Of a DNA stretch of 64,000 nt, positions 16,499 through 27,100 are shown piece by piece; position 1 is the first letter of the stretch; each line of letters opens with the position of its first letter. Both the position numbers and the translations under genes were made by a program. This stretch comes from Micrococcus flavus. Its GTDB lineage: Bacteria; Actinomycetota; Actinomycetes; Actinomycetales; Micrococcaceae. The stretch spans positions 806,001 to 870,000 of the forward strand of contig NZ_JACHMC010000001.1 in assembly GCF_014204815.1 (NCBI RefSeq), given 5' to 3'. The notes beneath the pieces were generated by a model. The model saw only the letters and a program-made list of their open reading frames with translations, did not search any database and was not told the origin of the DNA.

Positions 16499-17725
16499 AT
16501 GGCAGAGGACTCTTCTCGAGACCGTCGCGACGATCGGCGCGGGGGACCGCGGAAGTCTTTCCGTGCCGGCGGCCCCCGGTCGGGTTCTCGTCCGGACTCC
16601 TCTCGCCACGACGACGGAGGCCGGGACAGGGGCCGTGGTGAGCGTGACGCCCCCCGTCGTGGGCAGGGCGGCGACCACGAGCGTCGACGCGGGGACTCCG
16701 CACACCGCAACCGCGAGGGGGATCGCCCGGCTCGCCCGGGGCGTCCGGATTCCGGCCGACGCGGTGGTCCCGCGGAGCGCGCCGAACGCGAGCGGCCCGC
16801 TCACAACCCGGCGGACCTGCGTGCCGCCAACCGGACCGACCAGCAGCGCTCTCCGGACATCGACGCGGACGTCACCGGGAAGGAGCTGGACCGCGGCACG
16901 TTGAAGGAGATCGGCGGGCTGGACGAGCGTCCCGGCACGTGGGTCGCCAAGCACCTCGTGATGGCGGGACGCTATCTGGAGGAGGACCCCGCGCTGGCGT
17001 TCCAGCACGCCCTCGCCGCCTCCCGCAAGGGAGGACGCCTGGCGCGGGTGCGGGAAGCCGTCGCGCTGACGGCCTACGCGGCGGGGGAGTACCAGGACGC
17101 CCTCCGGGAGTTCCGCACGTACCGCCGCATGACCGGCGATGACACACATGTGGCCGCCCAGGTGGACTGCGAGCGCGCCCTCGGCCGTCCGGAGAAGGCA
17201 CTGCAGCTGGCGGAGGAGGTGGACCAGGAGCGTCTGGACCGGGCCGCCCGCGTCGAGCTGGCCATGGTGGTCTCGGGGATCCGCGAGGACCAGGGAGACC
17301 TGGCCGGCGCCCACGACGCCCTGCAGGTCCCCGAACTGGACCGTCGCCGCGGCTACCCGTTCTCTCCACGCCTCTTCCAGCGCCAGGCCGACGTGCTGGC
17401 CGCCCTGGGCAGGAGAGACGAGGCCGCACAGTGGCGCCGTTCCGTCCGGGTGGCCGAACGCGCCCTCGGACTGGGCGGGTTCGCCGAGCCGCAGATCATG
17501 GACATCGAGGTCGAGCCGGAGGAGGAGTCCCGTCCCCGCGACCGTGGCCGCGGTGAGCGCGGTGATCGCGTCCGAGCTGACCGCGGCTCCGCCGGGTCGC
17601 CCGCTCCGGCGGCGGAGGAGTCGTCCCCGTCCGAGGCCGAGCCGGACCCGAACCAGATGTCCCTGTTCGACGGCATCGCGGACGCGGACGTGGCGGATGC
17701 GGGGCGCCGCCGGGAGGAGCCGTGA
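16499..17725 (+). CDS. TPR-like conserved protein with basic disordered N-terminus
   Basis: A 408-residue cytoplasmic protein of unknown function. The first roughly 115 residues are disordered and rich in Arg, Gly and Asp (RDRRDDRRGG, RDRGRGERD), like RNA-binding tails. Residues about 140-330 form repeated helices of TPR type (AFQHALAASRKGGRLARVRE, AAGEYQDALREFRTYRR). The C-terminus is acidic and ends NQMSLFDGIADA. ATG at 16499 follows GGAAGGA. In Mycobacterium the same position beside the HAD phosphatase and tlyA is held by Rv1691, a likely orthologue. Binding to RNA or ribosomes is only an inference from composition and the rRNA-methylase neighbour. Confidence 0.75.
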   Translation: MAEDSSRDRRDDRRGGPRKSFRAGGPRSGSRPDSSRHDDGGRDRGRGERDAPRRGQGGDHERRRGDSAHRNREGDRPARPGRPDSGRRGGPAERAERERPAHNPADLRAANRTDQQRSPDIDADVTGKELDRGTLKEIGGLDERPGTWVAKHLVMAGRYLEEDPALAFQHALAASRKGGRLARVREAVALTAYAAGEYQDALREFRTYRRMTGDDTHVAAQVDCERALGRPEKALQLAEEVDQERLDRAARVELAMVVSGIREDQGDLAGAHDALQVPELDRRRGYPFSPRLFQRQADVLAALGRRDEAAQWRRSVRVAERALGLGGFAEPQIMDIEVEPEEESRPRDRGRGERGDRVRADRGSAGSPAPAAEESSPSEAEPDPNQMSLFDGIADADVADAGRRREEP

Positions 17726-18564
17726 GCCGGCCGACCTTCTTCGGCGGGCACGACGGCCTCCTCTGCGACCTCGACGGCGTGGTGTACGCCGGCGCCGGCC
17801 CGTTGCCGGGCGCCGTCGAGGCACTCGCCGAACTGCGCAGGCGCGGCGTGCCCGTCGGGTTCGTGACCAACAACGCGTCCCGCCCGCCGGGGAGGGTCGC
17901 CGCTCACCTGCAGGAGCTGGGCGTCCAGGCTGACCCGGGGGAGGTCTTCGGGTCCGCCCCGGCGGGCGCCGCCCTGCTCGAGGAGACCCTGCAGGACCGG
18001 CTCGGTCGGAGCACGGGCCGGGTGCTCGTCGTCGGCTCCGCCTACCTGAGGGGCCTGGTCGAACAGCGCGGCCACACTGTGGTCTCCTCGGCCGCCGAAC
18101 GCCCGGACGCCGTCCTGCAGGGCTTCGACCCGGGCATCGGATGGTCGGAGCTGGCGGAGGCGGCGTACGCGGTCAACGCGGGAGCCGCCTGGGTGGCCAC
18201 CAACCTGGACCTGTCCATCCCGCGGGCCGAGGGCGTGGCACCCGGCAACGGCGCCCTCGTGGCCGCCGTCGGCCATGCCACGGGCACCGCGCCGGTCGCG
18301 GCCGGGAAGCCCGAGCCGCAGCTGTTCCGCCTCGCCGCGCGCGAGCTCGGACTGGCCCGTCCGCTGATGGTCGGCGACCGGCTCGACACCGACATCCGCG
18401 GGGCCAACGCCGCGGGCATCGAGACCGCCCTCGTGCTCACGGGCGTGGACACCCGGGAGAGCGCCGGCCGGGCCCCGGCCGCAGACCGCCCGGCCTGGAT
18501 CGTCCCGGACCTCACTGCCCTGCTCACCGACGCCCCGGCCCGCGAGGACGACTCCCGTGGCTGA
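17722..18564 (+). CDS. HAD-superfamily phosphatase, NagD type (class IIA)
   Basis: A 280-residue hydrolase. Motif I DLDGVVYAG carries the nucleophilic Asp, motif II is TNNAS, motif III Lys is in AAGKPEPQLF, and motif IV is GDRLDTDI. These make it a NagD-like p-nitrophenyl or sugar/glycerol-phosphate phosphatase with a class IIA cap. Its GTG start overlaps the preceding stop (GTGA), and its end overlaps tlyA by eight bases, so it is mid-operon. It corresponds to the mycobacterial Rv1692 position; that orthologue has been linked to glycerol-3-phosphate recycling, but the substrate cannot be read here. Confidence 0.88.
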   Translation: MSRPTFFGGHDGLLCDLDGVVYAGAGPLPGAVEALAELRRRGVPVGFVTNNASRPPGRVAAHLQELGVQADPGEVFGSAPAGAALLEETLQDRLGRSTGRVLVVGSAYLRGLVEQRGHTVVSSAAERPDAVLQGFDPGIGWSELAEAAYAVNAGAAWVATNLDLSIPRAEGVAPGNGALVAAVGHATGTAPVAAGKPEPQLFRLAARELGLARPLMVGDRLDTDIRGANAAGIETALVLTGVDTRESAGRAPAADRPAWIVPDLTALLTDAPAREDDSRG

Positions 18565-19390
18565 CGGCGTGCGCGCCGACGTCGCGCTGGCGGCCCGCGG
18601 CCTGGCCCGCTCCCGCACGGAGGGGGCGGCTCTCGTCCGGGCCGGGGCCGTCCTGCTGGACGGCGCCGTGGTGCGCCGTCCGTCCCAGGCCGTGCCCGAC
18701 GGCGCCCGCCTCGAGCTCGCGGACGCCGGGCCGCGCTACGTCTCCCGCGCCGCGCACAAGCTGGTGAGCGCCCTCGAGGCCTTCCCCGTGCCGGTCACGG
18801 GCCGGCGCGCGCTCGACGCCGGCGCCTCCACCGGGGGCTTCACCCAGGTGCTCCTCGAGCGGGGGGCCGCGCAGGTGGCCGCGGTCGACGTCGGCCACGA
18901 CCAGCTGGCACCGCGGATCCGGGAGGACCCCCGCGTGCTCGTGCGCGAGGGGCTGAACGTCCGCGAGCTCGCGGCCGAGGACGTCGGCGGGCCCGTGGAC
19001 CTGGTCGTCTCGGACCTCTCCTTCATCTCCCTGCGGCTCGTGCTCGGTCCTCTGGCCGCCGTGTGCCGTCCCGGGGCGGACCTGCTGCTCATGGTCAAGC
19101 CCCAGTTCGAGGTGGGCAGGGCGGCCCTGCCGCGCACCGGCGTCGTGACGGACCCGCAGGCCCGGGCCGACGCGGTGGCGGGCGTGGCCGCGGCCGCACT
19201 GGAGGGGGGCCTCGAGGTCGCGGGCCTGGCCCGGTCGGGCCTGCCCGGCCAGGACGGCAACGTGGAGTTCTTCCTGCACCTGCGGGCCCGGGCGGACGGG
19301 GCGGGACCGGGGGAGGCGCCCGTCGGGGACGCCGACCCCGCCGCCCGAGCCGCGGACCTGGTGGCGGCCGCCGACGTCGACTGGTCCTGA
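18557..19390 (+). CDS. tlyA: TlyA-family rRNA 2'-O-methyltransferase
   Basis: A 277-residue protein with an N-terminal S4 RNA-binding domain (VRADVALAARGLARSRTEGAALVRAG) followed by an FtsJ/RrmJ-type SAM-dependent methylase (ALDAGASTGGFTQVLLERGA as motif I, VDLVVSDLSFISLR as motif IV). TlyA proteins methylate C1409 of 16S and C1920 of 23S rRNA, which makes ribosomes sensitive to capreomycin. The GTG start lies inside the end of the phosphatase gene. The older 'hemolysin' label for this family is historical. Confidence 0.92.
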   Translation: MADGVRADVALAARGLARSRTEGAALVRAGAVLLDGAVVRRPSQAVPDGARLELADAGPRYVSRAAHKLVSALEAFPVPVTGRRALDAGASTGGFTQVLLERGAAQVAAVDVGHDQLAPRIREDPRVLVREGLNVRELAAEDVGGPVDLVVSDLSFISLRLVLGPLAAVCRPGADLLLMVKPQFEVGRAALPRTGVVTDPQARADAVAGVAAAALEGGLEVAGLARSGLPGQDGNVEFFLHLRARADGAGPGEAPVGDADPAARAADLVAAADVDWS

Positions 19391-19432
19391 CCGCGGCGGA
19401 GGACCGCGCCGCCGGCGCGTCCGCCCCGTCGC

Positions 19433-19438
19433 TATCCT
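19433..19438 (+). promoter_or_regulatory. -10 upstream of nadK
   Basis: TATCCT lies about 45 bases before the nadK ATG in the only sizeable gap of this gene string, suggesting an independent start for nadK-recN. Confidence 0.5.
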
Positions 19439-19483
19439 GGGGGAAGCTCCGTCACCGGAGCCCACCCCACCGCGGAAGGAACC

Positions 19484-20584
19484 ATGTCCGAGACCCCCGC
19501 ACGCCGCGTGCTCGTGCTCGCCCACACGGGGCGGCAGGACGCCATCGACGCGGCCCTGCAGGCCATCCGCATCCTCGACGAGGAGGGCCTGGACAGCGTC
19601 ATGCCCGCCGCGGACGTGGCGGCCGTGCGCGCCGCAGTGGGGGAGGACCCCGGCTTCCGCCCCCTCTCGCTCGGCGAGGACTGCGCGCTGTCCGACGTGA
19701 GCCTCGGACTGGTCCTCGGCGGGGACGGCTCCGTCCTGCGCGCCGCCGACCTGGTGCGCGGCCACGGCATCCCGCTCCTGGCGGTCAACCTCGGCCACGT
19801 CGGGTTCCTCGCCGAGTCCGAGCGCACGGACCTGCACCGCACCGTCAAGGCGATCGCCGACGAGGCCTACGTGGTCATCGAACGGATGGCGCTCGACGTC
19901 GTGGTGCGCGTGGACGGCCGGGAGGCGGCCCGGACGTGGGCCCTGAACGAGGCCTCCGTGGAGAAGTCCAACCGGGAGCGCATGCTGGAGGTCGTGGTCT
20001 CCGTGGACGACTCGCCGCTGACCGCGTTCGGCTGCGACGGCGTGGTGCTGGGCACCCCCACGGGGTCCACCGCCTACGCGTTCTCCGCGGGCGGACCCGT
20101 GGTGTGGCCGGGGGTGGAGGCCCTGCTGTTCGTGCCCATCAGCGCGCACGCGCTGTTCGCCCGTCCCCTCGTGGTGGGACCGCACTCCACCATCGCCGTG
20201 GACATCATGACCCGCACCCGCGAGACGGGCGTGCTGTGGTGCGACGGGCGCCGCACGGTGGACCTCCCGCCGAACGCCCGCGTCGAAGTCACCCGCTCCA
20301 CGGAGCCGGTCCGCCTGGCCCGCCTGAGCCCGGTCCCCTTCGCGGACCGCCTGGTGCGCAAGTTCCGCCTGCCCACGGAGGGCTGGCGCGGCCCCGTGAC
20401 GGACGAGGACGTCCGCGCGCGGGAGGCCACCGCCGTGGCCGAGGTGGAGACCGTCGAGCCGCGGCACGCCGGCCCCCGGCCGGACGTGGTGCCGCCGCCC
20501 ACCTCGGCGCTGCCCGTGCTCACCCCCGAGGACCTCGAGCGCTACCGCAGCCGCGACGGCCGGGGAGGGGATCGGACCTCATGA
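19484..20584 (+). CDS. nadK: NAD kinase
   Basis: It phosphorylates NAD to NADP. The product is 366 residues; the core has the GGDGS motif (VLGGDGSVLRAADLV near residue 85) and the second conserved region TPTGSTAYAFSAGGPVV (near 190). The C-terminal ~70 residues (after LVRKFRLP) are an extra, low-complexity tail not needed in shorter NadK proteins. ATG at 19484 follows GGAAGGAACC. Its stop overlaps the recN ATG (ATGA), so the pair is translationally coupled, as in many actinobacteria. Confidence 0.95.
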   Translation: MSETPARRVLVLAHTGRQDAIDAALQAIRILDEEGLDSVMPAADVAAVRAAVGEDPGFRPLSLGEDCALSDVSLGLVLGGDGSVLRAADLVRGHGIPLLAVNLGHVGFLAESERTDLHRTVKAIADEAYVVIERMALDVVVRVDGREAARTWALNEASVEKSNRERMLEVVVSVDDSPLTAFGCDGVVLGTPTGSTAYAFSAGGPVVWPGVEALLFVPISAHALFARPLVVGPHSTIAVDIMTRTRETGVLWCDGRRTVDLPPNARVEVTRSTEPVRLARLSPVPFADRLVRKFRLPTEGWRGPVTDEDVRAREATAVAEVETVEPRHAGPRPDVVPPPTSALPVLTPEDLERYRSRDGRGGDRTS

Positions 20585-22326
20585 TCGAGTACCTGCAGAT
20601 CTCCGGCCTCGGCGTGATCGGCGAGGCCACCGTGGACCTGGACCCCGGCTTCACCGTGGTCACGGGCGAGACCGGCGCGGGCAAGACCATGGTGGTCACC
20701 GCTCTCGGCCTGCTGCTGGGCCGGCGGGCGGACGCCGGCGTGGTCCGGCGCGGCGCGCGTCGGGCGGTCGTCGACGCCGGCGTGCGCCTGCCGGCGGGGC
20801 ACCGTGCCGTCACCCTCGCCGAGGAGGCGGGGGCCGTCGTGGAGGAGGCGGACACGGCCGGCGTGCGCGACCTGGTGCTCAGCCGCTCCGTGACGGCGTC
20901 CGGGGAGGGCACCCGGTCCCGGGCCGGGGTCGGCGGTCGGGCGGTGCCCGTGGCCGTGCTCTCCGAGGTGGGCGCGGCCCTGGTGGCCGTGCACGGACAG
21001 AACGACCAGGTCCGTCTGCAGAGTCCCGCCGCGCAGCGCCATGCCCTCGACGCGTTCGGCGGAGCCGAGCTGCAGGCCGCCCTCGCGGCCTACCGTGCCG
21101 AGCACGAGGCCTACACGCGGGCCCGGCACGAGCGGGACATGCTCGTGGAGCGGCAGCAGGAGCGCGCACGCGAGGCCGAGTCCCTGCAGCGCGGGCTCGA
21201 GGAGATCGACGAGGCCGACCCCCACGCCGGCGAGGACGAGGAGCTGCGCACCCGGATCCGTCGCCTCGAGGACGTGGAGGAGCTGCGCGCGGCCGCCGGG
21301 GGCGCGCATGCGCTGCTCGCCGGCCCGGACGTGGAGACCGGGGACGACACCCCCGGCGCCGTCACCCTCGTGGAGTCCGCCCGGGCCGCCGCGCTGGCCG
21401 CGCCCGGCCGCGACGAGGACCTGGAGGCCGCTGCCGCGCGTCTGGCCGAGGCCGCCGTGGTCCTCAACGACATCGCCGCCGACCTCGCCCGGTACGGGGC
21501 GGACCTGGACGCCGACGCGGCGGGAGACCTCGACGCGGCCCAGTCCCGCCTGGCCGAGCTGACCCGCCTGCAGCGCCTCTACGGCCCCGAGCTGAGCGAC
21601 GTCGTGGCATGGGCGCAGACGCAGCGTCCGCGGCTCGAGGAGCTGCAGGGCGACTCCGGCCGCGTCGAGGAGCTGGAAGCCGAGCTGGTGCGGCTCGAGG
21701 GGAGCCGGCGGGAGCGCGCCGCGGAGCTGACCGCGCTGCGCACGACGGCGGCCCGGCGGCTCGAGGCGGCGGTCACCGCGGAGCTGCACGCCCTGTTCAT
21801 GCCGGACGCCTCCTTCCACGTCACGCTGACCCCCGCCGCCGAGGGCGCCCTCGGTCCACACGGCGCCGAGGAGGTGGCCCTCGCCCTGCGCCCCCACGCC
21901 GGGGCGGAGCCCCGGGCCCTCGGCCGCGGGGCCTCCGGCGGCGAGCTCTCCCGCGTCATGCTGGCGCTCGAGGTGGTCCTCGCGGAGACCGACCCGGTGC
22001 CCACGTTCGTCTTCGACGAGGTGGACGCCGGCGTCGGCGGGGAGGCCGCCGTGAGCATCGGCGCCCGACTGGCCCGTCTGGCCCGGCACGTCCAGGTGAT
22101 CGCCGTGACGCATCTGCCCCAGGTGGCCGCGTACGCCGACCGCCACGTGCGGGTGGAGAAGAACTCCGACCCCGCGGCCGGGGTGACCACGTCCGACGTC
22201 GTCACGCTCGGGGCGCAGGAGCGGGTGGAGGAGCTGGCCCGGATGCTCGCCGGACACGGGGACTCCGAGGCCGCCCGCGCCCACGCGCGCGAGCTCCTGC
22301 AGACCTCCCGCGACGCACGCTCCTGA
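20581..22326 (+). CDS. recN: DNA repair protein RecN
   Basis: An SMC-like ATPase that acts early in double-strand break repair. The 581-residue product has Walker A GETGAGKT at residues 29-36, a central coiled coil (about 150-400, rich in Glu/Arg/Leu), the ABC signature [14 protein letters not shown], Walker [14 protein letters not shown] and the D/H-loop [10 protein letters not shown] near the C-terminus. ATG at 20581 overlaps the nadK stop. In Mycobacterium two membrane/copper-related genes lie between recN and pyrG; here only 58 bases separate them. Confidence 0.95.
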   Translation: MIEYLQISGLGVIGEATVDLDPGFTVVTGETGAGKTMVVTALGLLLGRRADAGVVRRGARRAVVDAGVRLPAGHRAVTLAEEAGAVVEEADTAGVRDLVLSRSVTASGEGTRSRAGVGGRAVPVAVLSEVGAALVAVHGQNDQVRLQSPAAQRHALDAFGGAELQAALAAYRAEHEAYTRARHERDMLVERQQERAREAESLQRGLEEIDEADPHAGEDEELRTRIRRLEDVEELRAAAGGAHALLAGPDVETGDDTPGAVTLVESARAAALAAPGRDEDLEAAAARLAEAAVVLNDIAADLARYGADLDADAAGDLDAAQSRLAELTRLQRLYGPELSDVVAWAQTQRPRLEELQGDSGRVEELEAELVRLEGSRRERAAELTALRTTAARRLEAAVTAELHALFMPDASFHVTLTPAAEGALGPHGAEEVALALRPHAGAEPRALGRGASGGELSRVMLALEVVLAETDPVPTFVFDEVDAGVGGEAAVSIGARLARLARHVQVIAVTHLPQVAAYADRHVRVEKNSDPAAGVTTSDVVTLGAQERVEELARMLAGHGDSEAARAHARELLQTSRDARS

Positions 22327-22370
22327 GGCGGTCCGCTCACCGACTCGCGCGGAACCCGGTGTCACGTGTG

Positions 22371-22376
22371 TACGAT
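22371..22376 (+). promoter_or_regulatory. -10 of pyrG, probably leaderless
   Basis: TACGAT ends eight bases before the GTG at 22385, so transcription would start within a base or two of the start codon. Confidence 0.5.
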
Positions 22377-22384
22377 CGAACTCC

Positions 22385-24113
<1,729 letters not shown>

Positions 24114-24121
<8 letters not shown>

Positions 24122-24821
24122 GGCCTCGGCCCGAGAGGGCCGCTCCCCGCTGCGGGACCTGCACCGGCCCCGGAGGGTCAAGAAGGCCAAGACCGTCTTC
24201 GAGGGGCGGGTGTGGGACGTGGCCCGGGAGACGTTCCGCCTGGACCCACAGGACAAGGGTCAGGAGCCGCTCACGCGTGAGCTCATGGTCCACCCCGGCG
24301 CCGTGGCGGTGCTCGCGCTGCGCACGCAGCTGACCACGGTGGGTCCCCGGGACGAGGTCGCTCTCGTCCGCCAGTACCGGCACCCCGTGGGCATGGAGCT
24401 GTGGGAGGTCCCCGCGGGCCTGCGGGACGTGGACGCGGAGCCCCTGCACGAGACCGCCCGTCGCGAGCTGCACGAGGAGGCCGACCTGGCCGCCACGGAG
24501 TGGCACACCCTGGTGGACTTCTTCACCACCCCGGGCGGGTCCACCGAGGCAATCCGGGTGTTCCTCGCCCGGCAGGTCCGCCAGGCGCCCGAGGCGGAGC
24601 GCCACGTCCGCACGGGGGAGGAGGCGGCCATGCCGCTGGCGTGGATCGCGGTGGACGAGGTGCTCGACGCCGTCCTGGACGGGCGCGTGCACAACCCGTC
24701 CACCGCGATGGCGATCCTCGCCCTGCATGCGCACCGCGCGCAGGGCTGGCGTCGCCTGCGTCCCGTGGACGCCCCCTTCGTGCCCGACCGGCAGGCGCCC
24801 GCGGCGGACCCGCCGCGGTGA
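24114..24821 (+). CDS. NUDIX hydrolase, ADP-ribose pyrophosphatase type
   Basis: A 235-residue NUDIX protein that likely hydrolyses ADP-ribose to AMP and ribose 5-phosphate. The NUDIX box spans [21 protein letters not shown], with the metal-binding REL-x-EE present; the spacing of its first Gly is one residue longer than the textbook box, as in mycobacterial Rv1700-type enzymes. The preceding [19 protein letters not shown] is typical of ADP-ribose pyrophosphatases. It starts inside pyrG and ends in a GTGA overlap with xerD, matching the pyrG-nudix-xerD order of Mycobacterium. Confidence 0.9.
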
Positions 24822-25783
24822 CCGCCCCGGCCCTGGAGGGGGCGGTCCGGCGCCACCTCGACCACCTGGCCGTGGAGCGCGGCCTGGCGGAGAACACCCT
24901 CGCCGCGTACCGGCGGGACCTGGCCCGCTACGCGGCGTGGCTGGCCGCGTCCGGGGTCGGGGCGCCCGAGGAGGTCGACGCCGGCCACGTCACCGGGTTC
25001 GTCGCGGCCCTGGGCACCGGCGGGGACGGCGGCCGTCCGCTGGCCCCTCGGTCCGTCGCGCGCGTCCTGGCCGCCGTGCGGGGCCTCCACCGGTTCTGGG
25101 CGCTCGAGGGCCTCGCGCCGACGGACCCTGCCGCCGACGTCGCCCCGCCGGCGGCCCCCGAACGGCTCCCCCGGGCCTTGAGCGTGGACGCGGTCACCCG
25201 CCTGCTGGAGGCCGTCCCCGTGGACAGTCCCGCGGGCCTGCGGGACCGGGCGCTGGTGGAGTTCCTCTACGGCACCGGCGCGCGCGTGTCCGAGGCCGTC
25301 GGCCTGGACGTGGACGATGTCGTCGGGGTCACCGGGGAGCACGGGGACGACGTCCCCGTGGTGCGCCTGTTCGGCAAGGGCTCGAAGGAGCGGATCGTGC
25401 CCGTGGGGTCGTATGCCGCCGAGGCGGTCGCGGCCTGGCTGGTGCGCGGCCGCCCGGCCCTGGTGGCGGGCGCCCGTCCCGCACGCGGCACCCCGGCCCT
25501 GTTCCTCAACCTGCGCGGCGGACGGCTGTCTCGGCAGTCGGCGTGGTCCGTGATCACGGCGGCCGCGGACCGCGCGGGGCTGGCGGAGGAGGTCTCCCCG
25601 CACACGCTGCGCCACTCCTTCGCCACGCACCTGATGCAGGGCGGCGCGGACGTGCGCGTGGTCCAGGAGCTGCTCGGCCACGCCTCCGTGACCACCACGC
25701 AGGTCTACACGCGGGTCACGGCGGAGGCGCTGCGCGAGGTGTACGCCCAGGCCCACCCGCGGGCCCGGTGGGACGGGCGCTGA
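24818..25783 (+). CDS. xerD: site-specific tyrosine recombinase XerD
   Basis: A 321-residue tyrosine recombinase for resolving chromosome dimers at dif together with FtsK and XerC. The N-terminal SAM-like domain covers about 1-105. The catalytic residues are all visible: Arg in [12 protein letters not shown], Lys in [11 protein letters not shown], His-x-x-Arg in [11 protein letters not shown], His in [11 protein letters not shown] and the Tyr nucleophile in VYTRV. GTG at 24818 overlaps the NUDIX stop. Its place after pyrG and the NUDIX gene identifies it as the housekeeping Xer rather than a phage integrase. Confidence 0.93.
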   Translation: MTAPALEGAVRRHLDHLAVERGLAENTLAAYRRDLARYAAWLAASGVGAPEEVDAGHVTGFVAALGTGGDGGRPLAPRSVARVLAAVRGLHRFWALEGLAPTDPAADVAPPAAPERLPRALSVDAVTRLLEAVPVDSPAGLRDRALVEFLYGTGARVSEAVGLDVDDVVGVTGEHGDDVPVVRLFGKGSKERIVPVGSYAAEAVAAWLVRGRPALVAGARPARGTPALFLNLRGGRLSRQSAWSVITAAADRAGLAEEVSPHTLRHSFATHLMQGGADVRVVQELLGHASVTTTQVYTRVTAEALREVYAQAHPRARWDGR

Positions 25784-25823
25784 GGCGGCACCGTCGTCGT
25801 CCGCCCCCTCCTCCCACGCAAGC

Positions 25824-25874
25824 GGGGGCGATTCCCGTCGGCATGGACCTGCCACGCCGACGGGAATCGCCCCC
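25824..25874. terminator. bidirectional terminator between xerD and prpC
   Basis: A perfect 19-bp inverted repeat (25824-25842 and 25856-25874) with a 13-base loop lies in the gap between these convergent genes and can end both transcripts. Confidence 0.85.
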
Positions 25875-25894
25875 GAATCGCGGGGCCTGGCGGC

Positions 25895-27040
25895 TCAGCC
25901 CGCCGGCAGCTCGCGCTGGTCCGGGCCGTCGTAGGCCGAGAGCGGGCGGATCAGGGCGTTGGCGGCGCGCTGCTCCATGATGTGCGCGGTCCAGCCGGTG
26001 ATGCGGGACGCGATGAAGATGGGCGTGAACATCTCGGTGTCGAAGCCCATGAGGTGGTACGTCGGGCCGGCCGGGTAGTCGAGGTTCGGCTTGATCTGCT
26101 TGGCCTCGTCCATGGCCTGCTCGAGGCCGTCGTACAGGCCCAGCAACTCGTGGCGGCCATAGTGCTCGATCATGCGGTCCAGCGCGGCCTTCATGGTGGG
26201 CACGCGGGAGTCGCCGTTCTTGTACACGCGGTGGCCGAAGCCCATGACCTTCTTCTTCTGGGCCAGGGCGTCCTCCATCCAGGCCTTCGAGCGGGCGGCG
26301 GCGTCCTCGCGGGACTCCTCCTTGCGGATGCCGATCTCGTCGAAGGTGTGCATCACGGCCTCGTTCGCGCCGCCGTGCAGCGGGCCCTTGAGGGCGCCGA
26401 TCGCGCCGGTCACGGCCGAGTGCAGGTCCGAGAGGGTGGAGGTGATCACGCGCGCCGTGAAGGTGGAGGCGTTGAAGGAGTGCTCGGCGTAGAGGACCAT
26501 CGACACGCGGAACGCGTCGACGACCTCCTCCGGCTGCTCCTCGCCGAAGGTCATCCAGAGGAAGTTGGCCGAGTAGTCCAGGTCCGCGTTCGGCTCGACG
26601 ACGTCCTGGCCGCGCCGGCGACGCTGGTCGTAGGCGACGACGGCCGGGAACGCCGCGAACAGGGCCTTCGCCTTCTCCAGCTCGGCCTCGGGGGAGGAGT
26701 CCTCCGCCTTCGGGTGGTTGGCGCCCAGCACGGACACCGCGGTGCGGCCCACGTCCATGGGGTGGCAGTCGGTCGGCAGCAGGTCGATGGCCTGCTTGAC
26801 CTTCGGGTCGAGCGCACGGTGGGCGCGCTCGAACTGCTGGAACTCCGCCAGCTCCGCGTCGGTCGGCAGCTCGCCGGTCCACAGCAGCAGGGCGACGGCT
26901 TCGAACGGCAGGCTCGCCGCGAGGTCCTGCACGGGGTAGCCGCGGTACAGCAGGGAGTTGGTCTCGGGGTTGACCTTGGAGATCGCGGTGGTGTCCACCA
27001 CGACGCCGGCCAGGCCCTTCTTGATCTCGGTGTCGGTCAT
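25895..27040 (-). CDS. prpC: 2-methylcitrate synthase (citrate synthase family)
   Basis: It condenses propionyl-CoA and oxaloacetate to 2-methylcitrate. The 381-residue product has the citrate synthase motifs GPLHGGANEAVM and GFGHRVYKNGD, the latter with an active-site His. The shorter length, compared with GltA, and its place as last gene of a gntR-prpD-prpB-prpC operon support PrpC. ATG at 27040 has GAGGAGGGA just upstream; another ATG 15 bases earlier in frame lies over this ribosome-binding site and is rejected. Some residual citrate synthase activity is common in this family. Confidence 0.92.
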   Translation of the reverse strand: MTDTEIKKGLAGVVVDTTAISKVNPETNSLLYRGYPVQDLAASLPFEAVALLLWTGELPTDAELAEFQQFERAHRALDPKVKQAIDLLPTDCHPMDVGRTAVSVLGANHPKAEDSSPEAELEKAKALFAAFPAVVAYDQRRRRGQDVVEPNADLDYSANFLWMTFGEEQPEEVVDAFRVSMVLYAEHSFNASTFTARVITSTLSDLHSAVTGAIGALKGPLHGGANEAVMHTFDEIGIRKEESREDAAARSKAWMEDALAQKKKVMGFGHRVYKNGDSRVPTMKAALDRMIEHYGRHELLGLYDGLEQAMDEAKQIKPNLDYPAGPTYHLMGFDTEMFTPIFIASRITGWTAHIMEQRAANALIRPLSAYDGPDQRELPAG

Positions 27041-27062
27041 GATGTCCCTCCTCAAGGGGGAG

Positions 27063-27090
27063 GCGGCCCGCCCCGGGCGGGGCGGGCCGC
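27063..27090 (-). terminator. hairpin in the prpB-prpC gap
   Basis: A perfect 12-bp stem (27063-27074 and 27079-27090) with a 4-base loop fills most of the 60-base gap between prpB and prpC. Both genes face the same way, so it may reduce read-through into prpC or protect the prpDB mRNA 3' end rather than end the operon. Confidence 0.5.
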
Positions 27091-27100
27091 GGTGACGGGG

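Noticed and set aside
24818-25783. Tyrosine recombinase as a phage or island integrase
   Set aside because: It is in the conserved pyrG-NUDIX-xerD operon, overlaps its neighbour, and no attachment-site duplication or phage genes are near; tRNA-Pro is 18 kb away.
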